A DNA stretch of 64,000 nucleotides from Lichenicoccus sp963693035 (GTDB lineage: Bacteria > Pseudomonadota > Alphaproteobacteria > Acetobacterales > Acetobacteraceae): the NCBI GenBank assembly GCA_963693035.2, contig CAXMMQ010000010.1, forward strand, positions 1-64,000, read 5' to 3'. Made by a program: the position numbers and the translations under genes. Below, piece by piece: positions 37,332-46,906 of the stretch. Position 1 is the first letter of the stretch. The number at the start of each line of letters is the position of its first letter. Below the pieces are notes generated by a model that saw nothing but the letters and a program-made list of their open reading frames with translations, was not told where the DNA came from and searched no databases.

Positions 37332-37927
37332 CCGGCGGTGTTCGCCCGACTTCCGGACTGCGGGTCTCGGTCGCGCTGGCGCCTGAGGACCTCGGCGTCG
37401 GTGAGTCGGGCGTCGTAGATCGAGCGCGGCTCGATCGTGCGGGCGACGAGGGTCGCGAGCGCGACAATAAGCAGCAGCGGCACGATGAAGGCCCTGGCAT
37501 GGCCGGTCAGCTCCATCATGAGCTCGGTGGCCGAAGAGCGGCCCCTGCGTGGTCGCCGGCAGCAGTGCGACGGCACCCAGCACCGCTGCCCGGGCGTGCT
37601 GCCAGACCGGACGTAGGACCAGGGGATCTCCAGCACTTCACTCAGCAGCGCGCCGATAGCCAGGGTCGAGGTGAACAGGCCGCCCGGGGTGCCGCTCCCG
37701 AGACACAGGAGCGTCGCGGCCGGTCTTAGCACCAGCAACGATACCAGGAGCAGTGGCCCCACCTGGCCGATAAAAGCCAGTCGCGCGATATCGCGGCCGT
37801 TGCCAAGCAGCTGCGGGAAGGGGATCGACGCAGCGCCGGGCGCGGTCAGCGCGATGGCGGGCCCCACGAGACGCCACGGCCCCTTGGGCCGGTGGTGGTC
37901 GGCGCAGGCGACGGCGCGCACGTCCGC
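37328..37927 (-). pseudogene. chloride channel (CLC family) C-terminal remnant
   Basis: The minus strand codes a fragment of a CLC channel: FPQLLGNGRDIARLAF, then CLGSGTPGGLFTSTLAIGAL, which is the selectivity-region helix text of the family, and later ELTGHARAFIVPLLLIVALA. The middle part (AVALLPATTQGPL) is only found in another frame, so there are at least two frame changes, and the first half of the protein is missing. It stands immediately after ssb in convergent orientation, its stop touching the ssb stop. The N-terminal loss makes this a true remnant rather than only a sequencing problem. Confidence 0.7.
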
Positions 37928-38503
37928 GGCGTTTCAGGTGTTGTTCTCGGTGGGATAGATCCCGGATTGAATATACACGGACGATAGAGGCCGGACGCGC
38001 AGGGGGGTGAACGACTGTGCGTCCGGATCGGACGCGTTTGCCGGGTTGCCTGTCGAACTCTTCAGGTTACCGCAAAAGAGTTGGTCATGAGGTTGCAGTT
38101 CAGCGGATAAGAATCGAAGTCGTTCTGCATCGGAGCGCGCCCGGCAGCGACGTTGCCTCCGGCATCGTAGCTTTCCTGACTCTGGTTCGACCCGTTATCG
38201 CCGAGGAGGTTACCGGCGAGGCTAGCATGGCGACCCACCGCTATCGCATGCGTCTGCAAGCCGGCAATGCCCGTAAGGATGTTCCAGTCCTGGTCTCATT
38301 GTCGGTCGAGAGGTCGTCGGAAACGACTTCTCCGCGCTTGAAACCCGCCCCGAGTCGCGTTGAAGAGCGGCTCGGGTGGGCAGGCGGGGCTCGTTAGGCT
38401 AGAGTATGGACTTCGAAGACATCCTTCGAGGTCGGGTCTCCCTGTGGGTCATGACCGCGGGGGGCAGCCCCGGCCGACCTGGCTTTGACATGACGGACCC
38501 GAG
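37928..38503. other. 576-base region without a recognisable gene, upstream of gyrA
   Basis: No family can be recognised on either strand. A 126-residue plus frame (38017-38397) and a 65-residue minus frame (38062-38259) are open, but neither shows known motifs. The base composition around 37960-38250 is less GC-biased than the flanks, and the minus frame ends in MQNDFDSYPLNCNLMTNSF-like text. It may contain remnants of a transferred segment. The gyrA promoter should lie at its right end. Confidence 0.4.
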
Positions 38504-41385
38504 TTGAGCGACATCCCCGATCCCCCGGCGCCTCCTATCCCTCCCGCGCCGTCCGAAAATCAGCCGGTGACGATCGAGGAGGAGATGCAAAGCTCCTACC
38601 TCGCCTATGCGATGTCGGTCATCGTCAGCCGTGCGCTGCCGGATGTGCGCGACGGGCTCAAGCCGGTGCACCGGCGCATCCTCTACGGCATGCGCGAGAG
38701 CGGCTTCACCCCGGACAAGGCCTATCGCAAGTCGGCCCGCGCGGTCGGCGACGTGATGGGCAAGTTCCACCCGCACGGCGACAGCTCGATCTACGATGCC
38801 ATGGTGCGCATGGCGCAGTCCTGGTCGATGCGGGTCAAGCTGATCGACGGCCAGGGCAATTTCGGCTCGGTGGACGGCGACAGTCCGGCGGCGATGCGCT
38901 ACACCGAAGCCCGGCTGTCGCGTCCGGCGATGTTCCTGCTCGACGACATCGACCGCGACACCGTCGATTTCCAGCCGAACTACGACGAGAGCGAGGTCGA
39001 GCCCAAGGTCCTGCCGGCGGCGTATCCGAACCTGCTGATCAATGGCGGGTCGGGCATCGCGGTCGGTATGGCGACCAACATTCCCACCCACAACCCCGGC
39101 GAGGTGATCGACGCGACGCTGGCGATGATCGCCGACCCCGCGATCACGCTGGACGAGCTGATCAAGATCGTGCCGGGACCGGATTTTCCGACCGGCGGCA
39201 TCATCCTCGGCCGCTCCGGCATCCGCTCGGCGTTCGAGACCGGGCGCGGCTCGGTGCTGATCCGGGCGCGCGCCGAGATCGAGGACATACGCCGTGACCG
39301 CAAGGCGATCGTGGTCCACCGAGATCCCGTTCCAGGTCAACAAGTCGACCCTGCAGGAGCGCATCGCCGACCTGGTGCGCGCCAAGACGGTCGAGGGCAT
39401 CTCCGACATACGCGACGAGAGCGACCGCTCCGGGATGCGCATCGTCATCGAGATCAAGCGCGACGCGACGCCCGAGGTGGTGCTGAACCAGCTCTACCGG
39501 TTCACCCCAGCTGCAGACCAGCTTCGGCGTCAACATGGTGGCCCTCGATGGCGGCCAGCCGAAGCTGCTCGGACTGCGCGACATGCTGGTCGCCTTCATC
39601 GCCTTCCGCGAGGAGGTGATCCTGCGGCGGGCGCGATTCGATCTCAACAAGGCGCGCGAACGGGGTCATGTGCTGGTCGGGCTGGTGATCGCGGTGGCCA
39701 ACATCGATCCGGTGATCGCGCTGATCCGGGCGGCGCCGGACGCTGCCACCGCGCGGGCGCACCTGATGGAGCGGTCCTGGGAGGCGGGCGAGGTGGTGCC
39801 GCTGCTGGCGCTGATCCATGACGACGGCAACGTCGTGGTCGATGGACAAGTACGGCTGACCGAGGCGCAGGCGCGTGCGATCCTCGAATTGCGGCTGGCC
39901 CGCCTGACCGGGCTGGAGCGCGAGAAGATCCAGGCCGATCTCGACGAGGTCGCGACCAAGATCAACGAGCTGCTGGAGATCATCGCCAGCCGTCCGCGCC
40001 GGCTCGAGGTCATGCGCGACGAGTTGGTCGCGGTGCGGGCCGAGATCGCGGTGCCGCGGGCCACCGAGATCTCCGACATCGCTGGCGACCAGACCGACGA
40101 GAGCCTGGTCGAGCCGGGCCAGATGGTGGTGACCATCACCCGCGACGGCTTCATCAAGCGCACGCCGCTCGACATCTTCCGGGCGCAGAACCGCGGCGGC
40201 CGCGGGCGCACCGCGGCCGGGCGACGCGGCGACGACATCATCACCCGGTCGTTCAATGCGCACACCCACCAGTGGGTGCTGTTCTTCTCCTCCGGCGGCA
40301 AGGCCTACCGGGAGAAGGTCTGGCGGCTGCCGGAGGCGTCGCCCACCGCCAAGGGGCGGGCGCTGGTCAACCTGCTGCCGGAGCTCGGGAGCGACCACAT
40401 CACCACGGTGCTGCCGCTGCCGCAGGATGAGGAGATGTGGGAGAGCCTGCACCTGGTGTTCGCGACGCTGAGCGGCAACGTCCGGCGCAACCGGCTTAGC
40501 GATTTCCGCAACGTGCGCTCGTCGGGGCTGATCGCGATGAAGCTCGACACCGATGGTCAAGGCGGGGGCGACCGGCTGATCGGGGTCGCCACCTGCCGCG
40601 AGGGCCAGGACGTGTTCCTGGCGACGCGCCGCGGCCGCTGCGTGCGGTTCCAGATCAGCGACGACACGCTGCGGGTGTTCGCCGGCCGCGACAGTTCCGG
40701 CGTACGCGGCATCCGGCTCGGCCGCGGCGACGAGGTCAACAGCCTGTGCGTGCTGAACCATGTCGAGGCCGACGTGGCCGAGCGCTCGGCGTTCCTGCGC
40801 ATGGCCAATGCCAGGCGTCGGCTGGAGAACGCGGCCGAGGAGGTGGTGGCCGAGCCGGAGCTGTCCGAGGACAGCGCCGAGGAAGCCGCACCCCCGGATG
40901 CCTCGATCACGCCGGAGCGGTTTGCCGAGCTCGAGGGCACCGAGGAGGTGCTGCTGACGGTCACCGATGGCGGGTACGGCAAGCGCAGCTCGGCCTACGA
41001 CTACCGGGTCAGCGGGCGCGGTGGCTCGGGCATACGCAACATCGTGCTGGCTGCGCGCAACGGTAGTGCAGTGGTGGCGACGCTGCCGGTGCTGCACGGC
41101 ACTGACGTGATGCTGGTGACCGACGCCGGACGGCTGATCCGCGTCCCGGTCGACCAGGTGCGGGTGACGGCGCGGCAGTCGATGGGGGTGACGCTGTTCC
41201 GGATGGCGGACGGCGAGCAGATCACCAGCGTCTTCCCGGTGCTCGAGGACCCGGCGCTGGAGGACGAGGTTTCCGGTGACGGCGTCCCTGGCGTCGTCGA
41301 GGTGATCGGGGAGGACGGCGCGCCGGAGAGCGACCAGGCACCCGAGAGTGACCCGGCTCCGGAGCGTGACCCCACCGATGGATGA
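38504..41385 (+). CDS. gyrA: DNA gyrase subunit A, frameshifted twice in this sequence
   Basis: A full GyrA can be read across three frames. It starts TTG at 38504 with PVTIEEEMQSSYLAYAMSVI. The quinolone region is KFHPHGDSSIYDAMVRMAQ, and the catalytic Tyr lies in AMRYTEARLS. The second part runs TEIPFQVNKSTLQERIADLV (39294-39510), and the rest from VNMVALDGGQPKLLGL to an acidic tail. Two extra bases break the frame: a C at 39316-39317 (GGTCCACC where GGTCACC is expected) and an A at 39509. The C-terminal beta-pinwheel has the GyrA box-like QNRGGRGRTA. As gyrA is essential, both are probably sequence errors. Confidence 0.92.
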
Positions 41386-41926
41386 GAGCGTGGCGGCAGG
41401 AGATCCGCAGGGTGGCAGTCCGGGCAAGGCCTGGAGCCATGTCGGTCTTTATCCCGGCACCTTCGACCCGATCACCAACGGTCATCTCGACATCATCGGC
41501 CGGGCCGTGCTGCTGGTCGAGCGCCTGGTGGTCGCGGTGGCAGAAAATACCGGCAAGCAGCCGCTGATGGATCTGGACGAGCGCGTCGAGTGCGTGCGGG
41601 CGGAAGTGGCGCCGATCGCGCTGCGGTCCGGAGTGCAGATCGATGTCGTCGGGTTCGCCAACCTGCTCGTGCAATGCGCGCGCCAGCACGGGGCCGGCAT
41701 CATCCTGCGCGGCCTGCGCGTGGTCACCGATTATGACTACGAAGTGCAGATGTTCGGCATGAACCATCGGCTGGATCCCGGCATTGAGACGGTGTTCCTG
41801 ATGGCGACCGAGCGGCATCAGTTCATCTCGTCGCGGCTGGTCAAGGAGATCGCGCATCTCGGCGGCGACATCTCGTCCTTCGTGCCGCGCTTCACCCTGG
41901 GCCGGATCCTGTCCAAACTCGGCTGA
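41378..41926 (+). CDS. coaD: phosphopantetheine adenylyltransferase
   Basis: A 182-residue CoaD. The nucleotidyl transferase signature is GLYPGTFDPITNGHLDII, with the HxGH-type motif in TNGHL. The second motif is RHQFISSRLVKEIAHLGGD, the ISSxxxR/K element. RGLRVVTDYDYE is typical. It makes dephospho-CoA from phosphopantetheine and ATP. The ATG at 41378 overlaps the gyrA stop by 8 bases. There is an N-terminal extension of about 20 residues compared with E. coli CoaD. Confidence 0.94.
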   Translation: MDESVAAGDPQGGSPGKAWSHVGLYPGTFDPITNGHLDIIGRAVLLVERLVVAVAENTGKQPLMDLDERVECVRAEVAPIALRSGVQIDVVGFANLLVQCARQHGAGIILRGLRVVTDYDYEVQMFGMNHRLDPGIETVFLMATERHQFISSRLVKEIAHLGGDISSFVPRFTLGRILSKLG

Positions 41927-41962
41927 TCCCGCGCCGGCGCTCAACCACTAGAAAGGGACATC

Positions 41963-42472
41963 ATGTCCGAGACGAATACCAACCCCGCAGCTGGCGGCCA
42001 CGCGGACGAGCTGGTCATGGAACTCGAGAAGGGCGGCCGTATCGTGATCCGGCTGCGGCCTGATATCGCGCCGCTGGCGGCCGAGCGGCTGCGCACGCTG
42101 AGCGCCGAAGGGTTCTACGACAATGTGGTGTTCCACCGCGTGATCGAGGGCTTCATGGCGCAGGGCGGCGATCCGACCGGCAGCGGCAGCGGCGGCAGCT
42201 CCCTTCCCGACCTGAAATCGGAATTCACCACCAAGGCGAAGTTCGTTCGCGGCGCCGTCGGCATGGCCCGCACCGCGCATCCGCACAGCGCCAACAGCCA
42301 GTTCTTCATCATGTTCGCACCGGCGCCGAGCCTAGACGGACAGTATACCGTTGTCGGCGACGTGATCGAGGGCATGGAGCATGTCGACCAGATCAAGCGT
42401 GGCGCCGGGTCCAGCGGCGTGGTATCCGGCCCCGACAAAATCGCCCGGATGCGTCCGGCGGCTTCGGCCTGA
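41963..42472 (+). CDS. peptidylprolyl isomerase (cyclophilin type)
   Basis: A 169-residue cyclophilin without a signal peptide, so cytoplasmic. Active-site text is visible: NVVFHRVIEGFMAQGGDPTG with the catalytic Arg, GMARTAHPHSANSQFFIMFA, and a final YTVVGDVIEGMEHVDQIK. The Trp found in cyclosporin-sensitive members is not seen. It accelerates prolyl bond isomerisation in protein folding. It follows coaD by 36 bases, preceded by AGAAAGG. Confidence 0.92.
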   Translation: MSETNTNPAAGGHADELVMELEKGGRIVIRLRPDIAPLAAERLRTLSAEGFYDNVVFHRVIEGFMAQGGDPTGSGSGGSSLPDLKSEFTTKAKFVRGAVGMARTAHPHSANSQFFIMFAPAPSLDGQYTVVGDVIEGMEHVDQIKRGAGSSGVVSGPDKIARMRPAASA

Positions 42473-42518
42473 CCACGCCGGGGCACTCTTCGATGCGCAG
42501 GTGAGAGCCTGTGCATGC

Positions 42519-42593
42519 GAGCCGGTAGCTCAGTGGTAGAGCATTCGACTTTTAATCGAATGGCCGTGGGTTCGAATCCCACCCGGCTCACCA
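42519..42593 (+). tRNA. tRNA-Lys (TTT)
   Basis: Acceptor GAGCCGG (42519-42525) pairs with CCGGCTC (42583-42589), the anticodon loop CTTTTAA carries TTT, the T-loop is GGTTCGAATCC, and CCA is encoded at 42591-42593. Confidence 0.96.
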
Positions 42594-42608
42594 GAACCGC
42601 GTGTCGGA

Positions 42609-43415
42609 TCAGGTCTCCAGGACCAGCTCCTCGGCCGCTGCGACCGGATGACCGAGATAGGCTTCCAGCACGGCACCGGGTTCGCCGTCCATGCGCACGA
42701 CGCCCTGGTCGAGCCAGATCACGCGGTTGCACCAGGACGCGATGACCTCCGCATTATGCGTCGAGAGCACCAGGATCTCGGCCTTCTGCACCAGTTCCTC
42801 GAGGCGTTGGCGCGCCTTGATCATGAAGCCGCTGTCGCCGGCCAGGAACCACTCGTCCATCAGCAGCACCTGTGGATGGATCGCCGTCGCCATGGCGAAG
42901 CCGAGCCGGACGACCATGCCCGAGCTGTAGGTGCGCACCGGCATGTCGAGAAACTCGCCGAGGTCGGCGAACGCCTGCACATCGTCCTCGAGCAGGGCGA
43001 TGGATCCCGGCGGCAGGCCGGCATAGAGGCCACGCAGGCCGATATTCTCCCGCCCGGTCAGGTCCATGTTCATGCCGAGGCCGGTATCGAGCAGGGTGTG
43101 CAGCTCGCCGCTGACGGTCACCTGCCCCACGATCGGCTCGTAGATCCCGGCCAGGGCCCGCAGCAGCGTGGTCTTGCCGGCGCCGTTGCCGCCGACGAGG
43201 CCCAGCCGGTCGCCCGGACCGAGGTTGAAGCTGACGCCGCGCAAGGCGTTCACCACCACGCGACGTTGCCCGTCTTCACGCAGCCTGGCCTCGCGCAGAC
43301 TGGCCTCGCGCAGCCGGTTCGAGGCGGCGGCCGCGACGGTCTTCTTCAGCGAGCGCGCCGAGGCGTGGTAGAGCGGAAACGAGATGTGCAGGTCTCGCAC
43401 GGTGACGCCGGCCAT
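42609..43415 (-). CDS. ABC transporter ATP-binding protein, polysaccharide-export type
   Basis: A 268-residue nucleotide-binding subunit of the KpsT/Wzt/TagH group. Walker A is GLVGGNGAGKTTLLRAL, the signature is TYSSGMVVRLGFAMA, and Walker B is VLLMDEWFLAGD. The N-terminal insert RLREASLREARLRE comes from a near-perfect 15-bp DNA repeat. It should energise export of a lipid-linked polysaccharide or polyol phosphate together with the permease just upstream. No glycosyltransferase operon is nearby, so the exported glycan is unknown. Confidence 0.9.
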   Translation of the reverse strand: MAGVTVRDLHISFPLYHASARSLKKTVAAAASNRLREASLREARLREDGQRRVVVNALRGVSFNLGPGDRLGLVGGNGAGKTTLLRALAGIYEPIVGQVTVSGELHTLLDTGLGMNMDLTGRENIGLRGLYAGLPPGSIALLEDDVQAFADLGEFLDMPVRTYSSGMVVRLGFAMATAIHPQVLLMDEWFLAGDSGFMIKARQRLEELVQKAEILVLSTHNAEVIASWCNRVIWLDQGVVRMDGEPGAVLEAYLGHPVAAAEELVLET

Positions 43416-43419
43416 CGGG

Positions 43420-44290
43420 TCAGACCCAGTAGGCGAGGCGCGCGCGCACGCGCATGAACAGCAGCGCCGCGAAGCCGCAGAACAGGACGCTGAACCCGAA
43501 GGCGGCGCTCCACAACATCGGGGTCAGCGTGCCCCCGAGCAGCGGCCGGCGGACGATCTCGATCAGGTCGTAGAACGGGTTCAGCATCAGGTATTGCCGA
43601 TCATGCGTGATCAGCTCGGGCTTCCAGATGATCGGCGTGATGAAGAAGATGATCTGCATCACGCTTGCGATCACCGGGCTGATGTCGCGGAACCTTGCCC
43701 CAAGCGCTCCGAGCAGGATGCAGGCCGCGATGCCGTCCACCAGCCAGAGCAGCAGGCCCGGGATGGCCTGGAACGCGGCCAGGCCCGGGCCAGACATGGA
43801 AGAGGCCGAAGACCGCCAGGATGACGACGACATTGTGCGCCAGCACCAGGAGGTTGCGTATCACCACGCGGATCGCGTGCACGGTGAAGGGCATGCGCAT
43901 CGCGCGGATCATGCCCTCGGCCTGGGTGAAGCAGACCGTCGAGTCACCGACCAGGCCGCCGATGAAGCCCCACAGCACCAGGGACAGCGTCAGGAACGGC
44001 AGGTAGTCGTGCACGTTCATCTTGAACAGGTAGGCGTAGATCAGGCCCATCGAGCCGACCATGACGGCGGTGGAAGCGGTGAGCCAGAACGGGCCGAGGA
44101 TGGAGCCGCGATAGCGGAGCTTCAGGTCGAGCCAGCCGAGCCGCCAGCACAGGCGCCAGAGCAGCAGGCTGCGACGAACGTCGTCCAGCGCGTGGGCAAC
44201 GCGACGAGCCGGAGTCTCGGGCAGCAGGTCGAGAAACGGCTCGCTGGCGCCGCGAGTGGGAGAGGCCGTCACGCGCATGGCTGTCATCAT
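43420..44290 (-). CDS. ABC transporter permease, polysaccharide-export type, frameshifted once
   Basis: An ABC-2 type permease of the KpsM/Wzm group, read in two frames. The first part (to about 43790) contains LDLKLRYRGSILGPFWLTAS and LSLVLWGFIGGLVGDSTVCF. The rest contains GARFRDISPVIASVMQIIFF and the end RVRARLAYWV. The frame breaks in the GGCCCGGGCC run near 43784-43790, where one extra base is present. ATG codons at 44290, 44287 and 44278 are possible starts. The gene ends 4 bases before the ATPase gene, so the pair forms one exporter. Confidence 0.85.
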
Positions 44291-44372
44291 GGTGGGGATG
44301 GCGATAGAGCAGTGCTTCTCGGCGTGCAACACGCGCCGGATCTGCCGGTGTCGGCGCTTCGGTCGGCAAAGG

Positions 44373-44445
44373 TGCCCAGGGGCGGATTCGAACCACCGAC
44401 ACCGCGATTTTCAGTCGCGTGCTCTACCAGCTGAGCTACCTGGGC
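44373..44445 (-). tRNA. tRNA-Phe (GAA)
   Basis: On the minus strand, acceptor GCCCAGG (44439-44445) pairs with 44374-44380, the anticodon loop CTGAAAA carries GAA, and the T-loop is GGTTCGAATCC. CCA is not encoded. Confidence 0.95.
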
Positions 44446-44514
44446 ATCTTGCAACCAGCGGGAGCAGGGCTTCGCGTCTGGTGGCGGAGGCTTTAACCCA
44501 GCCGGGGGGCTTGA

Positions 44515-44727
44515 TCAAGCCGGGTCCTGGTCGCCCCGAGGTAGCCGGTCGGCCTCCTCGTCCTCAGGTTCCAGCCGCGTTGACGGCACCCGGTAGTTGC
44601 CCGAGAACCAGCGGCCGAGATCGACCTCGGCGCAGCGCCTGGAGCAGAACGGACGGGTGGCTGGCATACCCGGGCGACCGCAGATCGGACAGGGCGCGGC
44701 GGCCGCCGGCGAGGTCTGGTCATTCAT
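44515..44727 (-). CDS. yacG: DNA gyrase inhibitor YacG, zinc-finger protein
   Basis: A 70-residue protein with the four-cysteine zinc site CPICGRP ... FCSRRCAEVDLGRW typical of YacG. In E. coli YacG binds GyrB and inhibits gyrase; the tail is acidic here (EPEDEEADRL). The ATG at 44727 overlaps the end of the ribonuclease gene by 8 bases, so both are translated from one message. Confidence 0.92.
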   Translation of the reverse strand: MNDQTSPAAAAPCPICGRPGMPATRPFCSRRCAEVDLGRWFSGNYRVPSTRLEPEDEEADRLPRGDQDPA

Positions 44728-45856
44728 GCGCGAGGGTCCAGGACAAGGCAGGCAGGGCGGGATCCATGTGCAGCGAGATGGGGATGGAGGCCGCCTGCGC
44801 AAATGCCTGCAACGCTGCCGGGTCGTCGCGCAGGGCCTCGATGATGCCGATACCGCCGCGCAGGCACGGGACGCCGCGACACGGTCGGTCGCGCACCTGC
44901 CGCACGGCATATCGAAGTGCCGCCAGGCCGACGCCGTGCGCGCTGTGCAGCAGCTCGTGCAGCGGCGGGTGGATACGCGGGCGCAGGATCTCCGCGAAGC
45001 CGAGTTCGGTGAAGCCGAGCAGGCGCGGCTGCAGCGGGTCGCGCCGCAACGCCTCGGTGATCTCCGGCGCCAGGGCCGCGCGCTTGCGTGCGGCCAGGCC
45101 GGCGAGATCGACCAGGATGCCGCCGGACAGGTTGCGCAGCCGGAGCTGGTGCAGCAACGGCGTGATCGCGGCGCGGTTGGCGGCAAACAGCACAGTCTGC
45201 TTCGGGCGCCGCTCGGCGGTGCCGGCGCCGAGATCCATGTCGATGGCCACCAGAGCGGGCGTCGGCTGGATGCTGGCGCGCATGCCGCCGGGAAGGGCCA
45301 CGTCCGGTGCTGCGAGCTGCTCGACCTCATCCTCGGTCCGTTCGTCGAAGGCGCGCGGCACGAGCTGCACCCGCGCCCGCAGTGACGCGCTTAGGGAAGC
45401 GGACGCGGCGGCGGAGTCGACCACGATCGGCGCGTCGGGATAACACGCCGCCAGCCGCTCGAGCGCTGTCGGGCCACGCCTCACCAGACCGGGAGCATCT
45501 CCATGCGATGCTGCGAGAGCCTGTTCGCGTTCATCGAGAATCGCCGACAGGCGGGGCCCCTTGCCGCCCTGGGCGCTTCGCACCAGCCTGACGACGATGC
45601 GCTCGCCTTCGCCACGGCCTGCAGCACCGTCGCGATCGGGCAGAAATCCTGACAGCTCGCCGAACCTCACGAAGGCTCCCGCCATCGCCGGCAGCACCGC
45701 CTCGATGCGACCGATGCACAGGTCGCCCACGCCGTCGGGCGCGCCCGGCCGGTCGAGCGCGAAATCGAGCAGGCCGCCTGGCGTCGGGCCGGCATCCTCG
45801 ACGACCGCCACCCGGACCTCGCCCGGGCTGCAGGAGGCGAGGATGCGCACGCTCAA
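44720..45856 (-). CDS. ribonuclease E/G family protein
   Basis: A 378-residue RNase G-like protein, shorter than E. coli RNase G (489 residues). It keeps an S1-like start (GDLCIGRIEAVLPAMAGAFV and RFGELSGFL), a 5'-sensor region and the catalytic region with IQPTPALVAIDMDLG and NLSGGILVDLAGLA, which hold the two metal-binding aspartates. This short form is standard in the alphaproteobacterial maf-rng-yacG locus. It should process rRNA or mRNA 5' ends. The start is TTG at 45856, overlapping the maf stop by 4 bases. Confidence 0.85.
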   Translation of the reverse strand: MSVRILASCSPGEVRVAVVEDAGPTPGGLLDFALDRPGAPDGVGDLCIGRIEAVLPAMAGAFVRFGELSGFLPDRDGAAGRGEGERIVVRLVRSAQGGKGPRLSAILDEREQALAASHGDAPGLVRRGPTALERLAACYPDAPIVVDSAAASASLSASLRARVQLVPRAFDERTEDEVEQLAAPDVALPGGMRASIQPTPALVAIDMDLGAGTAERRPKQTVLFAANRAAITPLLHQLRLRNLSGGILVDLAGLAARKRAALAPEITEALRRDPLQPRLLGFTELGFAEILRPRIHPPLHELLHSAHGVGLAALRYAVRQVRDRPCRGVPCLRGGIGIIEALRDDPAALQAFAQAASIPISLHMDPALPALSWTLAHE

Positions 45857-46458
45857 GGAAGCACGCGATGCGCCCGCAGCAACTGGGCGGTCTCGAACAG
45901 CGGCAGGCCGACGACGTTGGAATAACTGCCGGACAGGGCGCGTATGCTGGCCGCGGCCTGTCCCTGCACCGCATAGCCGCCGGCTTTGCCCTGCCAGTCG
46001 CCGTTTGCAATGAGGGCGTCAATCTGCCGGGCGGTCAGGCGAGCAAAGGTGACGACGCTTTCCACCACGCGCTCGGATTGTCCCGCCGCGTGGCGCAGGA
46101 CCACGGCGGTGATTACCCGGTGGCGGCGCCCGGACAGCAATGCCAGGCACCTGCGCGCCTCGGCCTCGGTCTCGGCCTTCGGCAGGATACGGCGTCCGGC
46201 GGCGACGACAGTGTCAGCGGTCAGGACCAGAACGGCCGAGGCGGGATCAGTGCCTGCGACCCGCTGCCAGGCCGCCGTCGCCTTGGCGCGGGCGATCCGC
46301 TCGGCATAGTGGCGCGGCAGTTCGTCACGGTGCGGCGCTTCGTCGATCTCGGGGGCGAAGACCTCGACCGGCACGATGCCGATCTGGGCCAGCAGCGCCA
46401 GCCGGCGTTGCGATGCCGAGGCCAGGATGAGCGGTCGGGCCGGGATGCCGCCCGGCAT
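45853..46458 (-). CDS. Maf-like nucleotide pyrophosphatase
   Basis: A 201-residue Maf protein. The N-terminal signature LILASASQRRLALLAQIGI and the conserved VLTADTVVAAGRRILPKAET with the catalytic Asp are visible, and KAGGYAVQGQAAASIRALSG with SNVVGLPLFE near the end. It hydrolyses modified or canonical nucleoside triphosphates such as dTTP/UTP. It lies between infA and the ribonuclease gene. Confidence 0.92.
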   Translation of the reverse strand: MPGGIPARPLILASASQRRLALLAQIGIVPVEVFAPEIDEAPHRDELPRHYAERIARAKATAAWQRVAGTDPASAVLVLTADTVVAAGRRILPKAETEAEARRCLALLSGRRHRVITAVVLRHAAGQSERVVESVVTFARLTARQIDALIANGDWQGKAGGYAVQGQAAASIRALSGSYSNVVGLPLFETAQLLRAHRVLP

Positions 46459-46500
46459 GGGCGGCTGTGTGCGGACCGCTTCGGCTTGGATGCGCCGGTC

Positions 46501-46719
46501 CTACTTGAAGCGGAAGGTGATGCGACCCTTGGAGAGGTCGTACGGTGTCATCTCGACATTGACGCGGTCGCCGGCGAGCACCCGGATCCGGTTCTTGCGC
46601 ATCTTGCCGCTTGTATGGGCCAGGATCAGGTGCTCGTTGTCGAGCTTGACCTTGAACATGGCGTTCGGCAGCAGCTCCAGAACGGTGCCGCTGAATTCGA
46701 TCATGTCTTCTTTAGACAT
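46501..46719 (-). CDS. infA: translation initiation factor IF-1
   Basis: A 72-residue IF-1 with the S1-type fold: MIEFSGTVLELLPNAMFKVK, LILAHTSGKMRKNRIRVLAG, then VNVEMTPYDLSKGRITFRF. Length and sequence are almost canonical. It binds the ribosomal A site during initiation. It is preceded on this strand by a perfect palindrome (46774-46796) and followed by maf. Confidence 0.97.
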   Translation of the reverse strand: MSKEDMIEFSGTVLELLPNAMFKVKLDNEHLILAHTSGKMRKNRIRVLAGDRVNVEMTPYDLSKGRITFRFK

Positions 46720-46773
46720 CGCGTCCTTCTATCGGTCCATCGGTCAATACGACCTCCTGTCCAGGCCTGCCGG

Positions 46774-46796
46774 GCCTGTTCCGGACCGGAACAGGC
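46774..46796. promoter_or_regulatory. perfect 11-bp inverted repeat upstream of infA
   Basis: GCCTGTTCCGG (46774-46784) and CCGGAACAGGC (46786-46796) are perfect inverted copies around a single A. It lies 55 bases upstream of the infA start and about 130 bases after the hisD stop. It could be an operator or an RNA hairpin acting as a terminator or attenuator; no T-run follows on the minus strand. Confidence 0.5.
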
Positions 46797-46870
46797 AGAC
46801 GGCTCGCCAGGTTTGCGTGGGATTTGCCCGGGGCTTGTGTGGGGCGGGAACATGATGATTGCAGCACGTT

Positions 46871-46906
46871 CGGTCAAGCCAGGCGGTCAAGCCGGGCGGT
46901 CAAGCC
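46871..46906 (+). repeat. three 13-bp spaced copies of CGGTCAAGCC
   Basis: The 10-mer CGGTCAAGCC occurs at 46871, 46884 and 46897, an exact 13-base period, and a decayed copy (TGGGCAAGCC) follows at 46911. It lies just after the hisD stop, in non-coding DNA. Confidence 0.85.

Noticed and set aside
46774..46796. Palindrome considered as an SOS (LexA) box
   Set aside because: The alphaproteobacterial box is a direct repeat GTTC-N7-GTTC. Here the arms are inverted (GTTC-N7-GAAC), so it does not fit.
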